From Ahaetulla prasina (taxonomy: Eukaryota > Chordata > Lepidosauria > Squamata > Colubridae): DNA of 64,000 bases. Made by a program: the position numbers and the translations under genes. The stretch covers positions 15,781,858 to 15,845,857 of the forward strand of contig NC_080543.1 in NCBI RefSeq assembly GCF_028640845.1. Reading direction: 5' to 3'. The notes below the pieces were generated by a model. It was not told the origin of the DNA and ran no database searches. It saw only the letters and a list, made by a program, of their open reading frames with translations. This document shows positions 58,053 to 64,000 of the stretch, one piece after another. The stretch's first letter is position 1, and every line of letters starts with the position of its first letter.

Positions 58053-58176
58053 TAAATGTTGTACCTTGATGAACGTATCTTTTCTTTTATGTACACTAAG
58101 AGCATATGCACCAAGACAAATTCCTTGTGTGTCCAATCACACTTGGCCAATAAAAATTCTGTTCTATTCTATTCTA
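58053..58176 (+). mobile_element. LINE 3' end with TATTC tail
   Basis: Same 3' end as 39430-39535 (TGTACCTTGATGAACGTATC), ending TTCTATTCTATTC. Confidence 0.7.
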
Positions 58177-58239
58177 AGCAGACCAAGCAGAAATAGTATC
58201 TATTTGAGTACACTCACCTCTGCAAGATAACTGAATACA

Positions 58240-58365
58240 GAACAAGAGAGTTGGAAGGGATCTTGAAGGTCTTCTAGTCCAACCCCCTGCTTAAGCAGGA
58301 GACATTATACCATTTCAGACAAATGAATGTCTAATCCCTTCTTAAAAACCTCCAGTGATGGAACA
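58240..58365 (-). mobile_element. CR1 tail (antisense)
   Basis: GAGAGTTGGAAGGGATCTTG through AAAAACCTCCAGTGATGG. Confidence 0.75.
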
Positions 58366-58697
58366 CAACAAAAATGAGAAGCATAAAAACTTAATGATAA
58401 AATTACAATGGCTAATGTTGACTTCAGGCTGTCAATGAGAGAAAAGCAAAGTTACGACGACATGTCAGGAAAACAATATTGCTGAGGAATGTTTGTGCCC
58501 AGGTTAGAGAGCAAGGGTAGAAAAACTGTGAGAAGGTTGAAATCCAAATATATTTTATTCTTTATACTGTTTCCATCTTCCCTTAAAATATTCACAGAAT
58601 CCACAATGGTCTGAGAATTAGTGTCAACAAGTTAATCATATTAGCAAACTTCCTCAAACCCCAAAATAAATTACCCAGACCTAATCCACATATTGAA

Positions 58698-58965
58698 AGG
58701 GCCGTGGTGGCTCAGGCTGTAAGATAGCCTGTTATTAAAACACAGCTGCCTGCAATTACTGCAGGTTCTAGTCCCACCAGGCCCAAGGTTGACTCAGCCT
58801 TCCATCCTTTATAAGGTAGGTAAAATGGGGACCCAGATTGTTGGGGGCAATAAGTTGACTTTGTATATAATATACAAATGGATGAAGACTATTGCCTTAC
58901 ACACTGTAAGCCGCCCTGAGTCTTCGGAGAAGGGCGGGATATAAATGTAAATTTAAAAAATATAT
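58698..58965 (+). mobile_element. tRNA-derived SINE with L2-type tail
   Basis: Head GGCCGTGGTGGCTCAGG and tail CCGCCCTGAGTCTTCGGAG, the tail of the L2 copy at 12820-13160, which suggests L2-driven mobilisation. Confidence 0.78.
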
Positions 58966-59074
58966 ATCAAAAGACAAAATCTGCAAACACAAATAGAGTT
59001 AAATTACTGGTAAATTTTCCGAGCAGAACTGTATGTTCACAAGAATAGACATATATACACACACACACAAACGC

Positions 59075-59270
59075 CAGTGGTGGGTTTCCAATATTCTTAC
59101 CACTGGTTCACCGTGCACACACTCGCTTCACATGCATGCACACCTTCTGCCATGCGCTTTGCTAACTCGCGTGCCTTCCGCACATGCGCCCGTCCTCAAA
59201 AATGTGCCCACCCATAATTTCTGCTACTGGTTCGCCCGAACCAGTATGAACCGGCTGAATACTACTTCTG
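59075..59270. mobile_element. hAT-type MITE
   Basis: Starts CAGTGGTGGGTTTCC and ends GGCTGAATACTACTTCTG. No clear target duplicate. Confidence 0.62.
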
Positions 59271-59986
59271 CTGCATGCCCTTCAACATGTAGTCACTTCC
59301 GCACCGCAGACAAGCTCCCCCTATAAAAGTTTGCCACTGTACCCCATTTCTCTGCAGTCTGCTTCTCAAAACAAAATGTTTTGCTTTTAGGAATAAATAT
59401 TCCTTCTTTCTTCACAGCTGTCTGGCTCTTATTTTTATTTATTCTTCTAGGGCCCCGTCTTGAGTTGGAACCCCAACTCGAAAAATATGCAAGAGTTTTC
59501 TTATCTCCAGATTTGTTAGATTACAATTTCCACAGTTCCCAGTGATTTGGGAATTCCCTTTGAATGGTGGGAAAACAGAGAACAATATAACATGATTTAA
59601 GTAATGCAGCTGTAATGCTGGTGCCTTGTGGTTTCTTATTAACGGCTTAGGAGGGAATTTCCAAAAATCTGGAGAGGACATAGAGAATGGCCTTGAGGGA
59701 CAGGTAGAAGAGTGGCTACCAAAGCAACGGTCAGATAAGACAGGCTTGAACCCAGGCAAAAAAAATAATGTGAGAAAACCTCTCAGACAAGCCACTCCCT
59801 AGTTCACACGAAGGTAAAGTGTAGGAGGGAGAAGCACATTCAGGTGAGCAAGATAGTTTCATAGCTTTTGCAATCAAAATAGTCCTGACCTATGCGACAT
59901 TAGTTTCTCTGGTTCACCTTGTTGGACTGACAGAATCTGCATTACTTCCTTATTAGTGCTCCTTAGTTTATTTATTTACGCATATG
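59271..59986. other. PANX1 intron 1, nothing recognised
   Basis: The 118-residue minus-strand frame (59439-59795) has no homology I recognise. Confidence 0.55.
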
Positions 59987-60768
59987 TAAGTAATCCCTAA
60001 GGGACACGGTGGCTCAGTGGCTAAGACGCTGAGCTTGTCGATCGAAAGTTTGGCAGTTCAGCGGTTTGAATCCCTGTGCTGCGTAATGGGGTGAGCTCCC
60101 GTTACTTGTCCCAGCTTCTGCCAACCTAGCGGTTCGAAAGCACGTAAAAAATGCAACTATAGGGACCACCTTTGGTGGGAAGGTAACAGTGTTCCGTGAA
60201 CCTTTGGCATTTAATCATGCTGACCACATGACCACGGAGACGTCTTCGGACAGTGCTGGCTTTTTGGCTTTGAAACAGAGATGAGCACTGCCCCCAAGAG
60301 TCAGGAATGTCTAGCACATATGTGCAAGGGGAACCTCTACCTTTACTAAGTAATCCCTTGATTTATGACCCTAATGGAGCTTATACACCATGGCTGTCAG
60401 TTGTGATGGTCATCATGTGACCAACTCAATGTTACGGCCTTTTTTTGTGGGAGTCGTTAATCAAACACCACAGTCATTAAGCAAACCATTGTTTTCTATA
60501 TAGAGAGCCTTTTTTTTTTTTTTTGCTAAACGCTGAAAGTAAATGCTGGTTTCCAGCAAAATAATAAATTATCATTATGTGACTACAGGACACTGTGCAT
60601 AGTCGTAAGTCTGGGTTGGTTGCCAAGTGCCCAAAACTCAGTCCAGGGACCCGTGGGGGTGGGTGGATGGATGGGGTCTGTTGGAACTTCAGAACTTGAT
60701 CATAAGTGCCTTGAGGGGAGCGGGATAATTTCACTTAAGCAACCGGTTGTAAGCTGAGGACTATCTCT
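59985..60768. mobile_element. Mariner-type MITE split by a SINE
   Basis: The left terminus (GTAATCCCT) is cut by the SINE at 59999-60346; family sequence resumes at 60347 (TAAGTAATCCCTTGATTTAT) and ends near 60768 (GAGGACTATCT). Confidence 0.65.
59987..60358 (+). mobile_element. Full-length SINE (59999-60346) with 12-bp target duplication
   Basis: TAAGTAATCCCT flanks both sides exactly. Head GGCTCAGTGGCTAAGACGC, tail CTTTACC-type. It interrupts a mariner-type MITE terminus. Confidence 0.88.
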
Positions 60769-60799
60769 ATATCTTTGGATATGCTGTTTCCCTCCCTTG

Positions 60800-60924
60800 A
60801 TAAAAGCCCGTAGAGATTCTCAGTCATCCAGGTCATGGTTGTCCCAAAGGTGCTTTTTCTGGTGGCAACTGGACTAGCTTGCTTCTTCTTTCAAGACGTT
60901 TCGCTTTTCATCCAAGAAGCATCC
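60800..60924 (-). mobile_element. Penelope-like repeat fragment (antisense)
   Basis: GAGATTCTCAGTCATCCAGG through CAAGACGTTTCGCTTTTCAT, ending where the CR1 copy at 60925 begins. Confidence 0.55.
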
Positions 60925-61263
60925 AAAAAGAAGGACTAGGGGAGACATGATAGCTGTGTTCCAATATCTCAGGGGTTGCCACAAAGAAGAGGGAGTCGGG
61001 CTGTTCTCCAAAGCACCTGAGGGTAGAACAAGAAGCAATGGGTGGAAACTGATCAAGGAGAGAAGCAACCTAGAACTAAGGAAGAATTTCCTGACAGTTA
61101 GAACAATTAATAACTGGAACGACTTGCCTCCAGAAGTTGTGAATGCTCCAACACTGGAAATTTTTAAGAAAATGTTGGATAACCATCTGACTGAGATGAT
61201 GTAGGGTTTCCTGCCTGGACAGGGGGTTGGACTAGAAGGCCTCCAAGGTCCCTTCCAACTCTG
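60925..61263 (+). mobile_element. CR1 LINE 3' end leading into an ATATT satellite
   Basis: CR1 3' end from AAAGAAGGACTAGGGGAGAC to CTTCCAACTCTGTTG, joined directly to the ATATT tract at 61264-61500. Confidence 0.83.
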
Positions 61264-61500
61264 TTGTTATATTATATTATATTATATTATATTATAATAT
61301 ATTATATTATATTATATTATATTATATTATATTATATTATATTATATTATATTATATTATATTATATTATATTATATTATATTATTTTATATTATATTAT
61401 ATTATATTATATTATATTATATTATATTATATTATATTATATTATATTATATTATATTATATTATATTTATTATATTTATTATATTTATTATATTATATT
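61264..61500. repeat. (ATATT)n microsatellite
   Basis: About 47 units with few interruptions, 550 bp upstream of PANX1 exon 2. Confidence 0.95.
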
Positions 61501-61744
61501 AAGCTTCTTCAGCTGTCAGAATAGTGGGGAATGGAAGGCTTTAACTATACAATTTGGGATAAACTCCCTTTGAATGGTGTGGGAGTAGGAATGGATTTCC
61601 AGAGGAAAAATTGCAGACTACAGGAACCAGGAGCACCACTCAGGTGACCCTGAGGACACAGATAAACCTCCAAGTGGCCTCAAGGATTTTCTAAAAGGAT
61701 GCAAATGACCAGCTGTCTGCAAGGAATATAAATCCTTCCATTCC

Positions 61745-61855
61745 CCACCATCCGGTCAGAGCTGAAGAAGCTTCTCGGATAAGAAGCGAAACGTCTTCAG
61801 AGAAAAACAAGAAAGTCCAGTTGCCTCCAGAAAAAGCTGCTTTGGCTCCTCCATG
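61745..61855 (+). mobile_element. Penelope-like repeat with hammerhead-like core
   Basis: CTGAAGAAGCTTCTCGGATA, AGAAGCGAAACGTCTTC and CCAGTTGCCTCCAG. The core at 61762-61795 has CTGAAGA, a hairpin, then GAAAC-GTC. Assignment to Penelope-like elements is from memory of this widespread unit. Confidence 0.5.
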
Positions 61856-62048
61856 GATAATGGCGTTGAATTCTCTACCCAGAATAAAAAAAAAATAGCT
61901 TGTTAGGTGCCGACGAACATATCCTGCATTCCAATGTGCCCATGACATCTGCAGAAAATGGTTCCATTTGTTCCGTTGCATCCATGCATTATTCTCAATA
62001 TTTCTTCTGTCTTTTGTAACTTCTTTTGCCTCCTGCTTTGTTTCGTAG

Positions 62049-62188
62049 GCACCCAGATGAGCTGTTTTTCCCCAAGTTCCTTTTCTTGGCGTCAGGCTGC
62101 TTACGTGGATTCCTATTGCTGGGCTGCAGTTCAACAGAAGCAGCTGTCCCAGAGTGAATCAGGGCATCTCCCCCTGTGGCTCCATAAG
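62049..62188 (+). CDS. PANX1: PANX1 exon 2 (first extracellular loop)
   Basis: Acceptor TCGTAG ends at 62048 and donor GTTTGA starts at 62189. The exon completes G61 and encodes residues 62-107. Visible family residues are C66 and C84, the conserved extracellular-loop cysteines, with W74, R75 and D81, which form the outer pore constriction in known structures. The end reads [10 protein letters not shown], leading to the second membrane helix. Phase 0 out. Later exons, including the caspase-cleaved C-terminal tail, lie beyond base 64000. Confidence 0.96.
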
Positions 62189-62336
62189 GTTTGAATAACC
62201 ACATAATTCTCTGTTTCATTTTTCTCTCTCCTCCTTACTTTAAACCCAATTCTGAGAAGACTAAGGATAGAAACACCCTCTATTTTGTGCTGGTAAAGGG
62301 AATTCGGAGAGTTGAAGTCCACGCATCTTGAAGCTA

Positions 62337-62716
62337 CCGTGTTTCCCCGAAAATAAGACCCTATCTTATATTTTTTTGAACCCTAAAATAAGCGCTTGGC
62401 CTTATTTTCGGGGAGGGCTTATTATTTTGGGGCGCGTGGAGCAAGATGGGGCTCCTCTTGCCGTCTTACCTGATTTCCAGCTCTGTCTCCCTAACCCTAA
62501 CCAGAAGAAATGGGGACTGGCTGTGCATGTGTTTTAATATTTTCGGGGAGGGCTTATTTTTAGGGGGAGCTTATTTTAGCACATGGACTCAAAAGCCCAA
62601 TTAGGTTTATTATCTGGGGAGGGCTTATTTTCAGGGGGAGCTTATTTTAGCGCATGCACTCAAAAGCCCGATTGAGTTTATTATCTAGGGAGGTCTTATT
62701 TTCGGGGAAACAGGGT
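62337..62716. mobile_element. MITE with TTTCCCCGAAAATAAGAC terminal repeats
   Basis: Inverted ends GTGTTTCCCCGAAAATAAG and CTTATTTTCGGGGAAACAG with TA at both flanks. The interior repeats the CTTATTTT-GGGGAG unit several times. It starts about 150 bp after PANX1 exon 2. Confidence 0.68.
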
Positions 62717-62916
62717 ATCAGGCTTGAAAAATACTGCTGTACCGTGTATTAATTCCCTGTGAATATATGTAACCCTTGGCCCATTATATTCTGATAAAAT
62801 GTGCCCTTTTAATTTACAAATAGTGGTGTTAAATTTTATTTTAAACATTTTTATTTATTTTGCGGCACATATAGGCTGCTGAGTCATAACTAACTATGAG
62901 CAGTGCACAATCTTCC

Positions 62917-63045
62917 CTCCATAGCAGGGGTCTCCAACCTTGGCAATTTTAAGACTTGTGGACTTCAACTCCCAGAGCTGAGGAACTCTGAGAGTTAAAG
63001 TCCACAAGTCTTAAAGTTGCCAGGGTTGGAGATCCTGCCCCATAG
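62917..63045. mobile_element. Palindromic hAT-type MITE (62925-63037)
   Basis: Ends CAGGGGTCTCCAACC and GGTTGGAGATCCTG; flanks CTCCATAG and CCCCATAG. Confidence 0.76.
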
Positions 63046-63292
63046 CTTGGATGAAAACAAAACAGAATTTAAAAAAAAAATTTTTTTTAAAAATGGCAAC
63101 ATAAAGTTCTGCCAGTATTTCCAGCTCGCTCCCATTAAAACCAGCTCATTCCCATTCAAACACTTTTAATAACTGGAGGGATAAACACCGCTTTCAGAAG
63201 CTGGCTATTGACCAGTGTAGCTCCCAAAGTTACAGTGTTATGTGGTTGCAACAAGGAGAACCCATGATTACTCAGCCATCTGCATTCCAGAC

Positions 63293-63427
63293 CAGGGGTC
63301 TCCAACCTTGGCAACTTTAAGACTTGTGGACTTCAACTCCCAGAGTTCCTCAACCAGCAAAGCTGGCTGAGGAACTCTGGGAGTTAAAGTCCACAAGTCT
63401 TAAAGTTGCCAAGGTTGGAGACCCCTG
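63293..63427. mobile_element. Palindromic hAT-type MITE
   Basis: Ends CAGGGGTCTCCAACC and GGTTGGAGACCCCTG, a nearly perfect fold-back over 135 bp. The flanks do not match. Confidence 0.75.
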
Positions 63428-63933
63428 GTCTAAATGGTTATCATTTCTGAATGCCCTTCAGAGGTAGCCCCATGTAGAAGGCACTGTAGCAGTCCAACCT
63501 AGAGTAAGGCACAAATGACTGTAAACAAAGCTCCCAGATCCAGAAGACGTTTGAGCTCTTTACATATAAATATTTAAAGTTGTTTTCCCGAACCGCATCC
63601 ACTCAAGATTGCTGAGGACCGTGAAACAAAAATTCAATGCAGACTAGAAGGAAAGAAGAAGGGAGTGCTATTTAACACCAGCTTTTGTTCCTGATGCAGG
63701 GCAAGATAAAGATCTAACAAAATGTAAAATCAATATTAATGCTTTCCTGGAAGATGTCTATCAAGCGCATTTTCCTGATCTAGCAATTCTAGATGAATTA
63801 GACTGCAACTCCTATAATTCAGTGTCTTTCTAGGAAATGAATTATATACACAGGATGCCAAGTTGCATAAGTGGACAAGGTTTCAAGTTCCTAACAGATA
63901 ACATACTTTTTAATACATACTAACTATAACTCA

Positions 63934-64000
63934 GGGATGCGGTGGCTCAGGGGCTAGGACGTTGAGCTTGTCGATCAAAAGGTCGGCAGCTCAGCGGTTC
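63934..64000 (+). mobile_element. SINE head, cut by the window end
   Basis: GGATGCGGTGGCTCAGG through GCTTGTCGATCAAAAGGTCG, the first 67 bp of the Sauria-type SINE. Confidence 0.8.

Noticed and set aside
60001..60346. tRNA gene
   Set aside because: The tRNA-like A/B boxes belong to SINEs with body and tail; no clean cloverleaf with a free acceptor stem.
61264..61524. 86-residue Tyr-Ile-Leu-rich frame
   Set aside because: Translation of the ATATT satellite.

Overview
This window is vertebrate nuclear DNA, almost certainly from a snake. The support is intron-split genes with GT/AG junctions, CR1 LINE 3' ends that run into ATTCT/AATAG microsatellites (a known snake feature), tRNA-derived squamate SINEs, and a very dense load of short hAT- and mariner-type elements. 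Parts of two protein-coding genes are present, both on the + strand. Everything else is intron or intergenic DNA made mostly of transposable elements.

HEPHL1 (965-23101). Eleven exons encode the last 631 residues of a hephaestin/ceruloplasmin-family multicopper ferroxidase. They cover cupredoxin domains 3 (part) to 6, one transmembrane helix and a short cytoplasmic tail. All splice phases join without a break. The upstream exons lie before base 1. The gene is called HEPHL1 rather than HEPH because PANX1 follows directly in the same orientation, as I recall for human chromosome 11.

Intergenic DNA (23102 to about 40140). About 17 kb of repeats, including a complete 4.58 kb Ty3/gypsy-type LTR retrotransposon (28549-33128). 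It has two identical 188-bp LTRs, a GTAAC target duplication and a tRNA-Ser primer site, but its coding region is full of frame breaks. A block of tetra- and pentanucleotide satellites lies just upstream of the next promoter.

PANX1 (40954 to beyond 64000). A CpG-island promoter, exon 1 (residues 1-60 and the start of codon 61) and exon 2 (to residue 107) of pannexin-1 are separated by a 20.9 kb intron. The remaining exons lie past the window. The intron holds CR1 and L2 fragments, hAT and mariner-type MITEs, a solo LTR, a broken Tc1/mariner copy, Penelope-like fragments and SINEs.

The two genes have no known joint pathway: one oxidises iron or copper at the cell surface, the other forms large-pore channels. 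I found no new gene system. The most informative material is the layering of nested insertions, many datable by intact target-site duplications; a retrotransposon with identical LTRs but a broken coding region; and substitutions at the predicted iron site of HEPHL1 domain 6.
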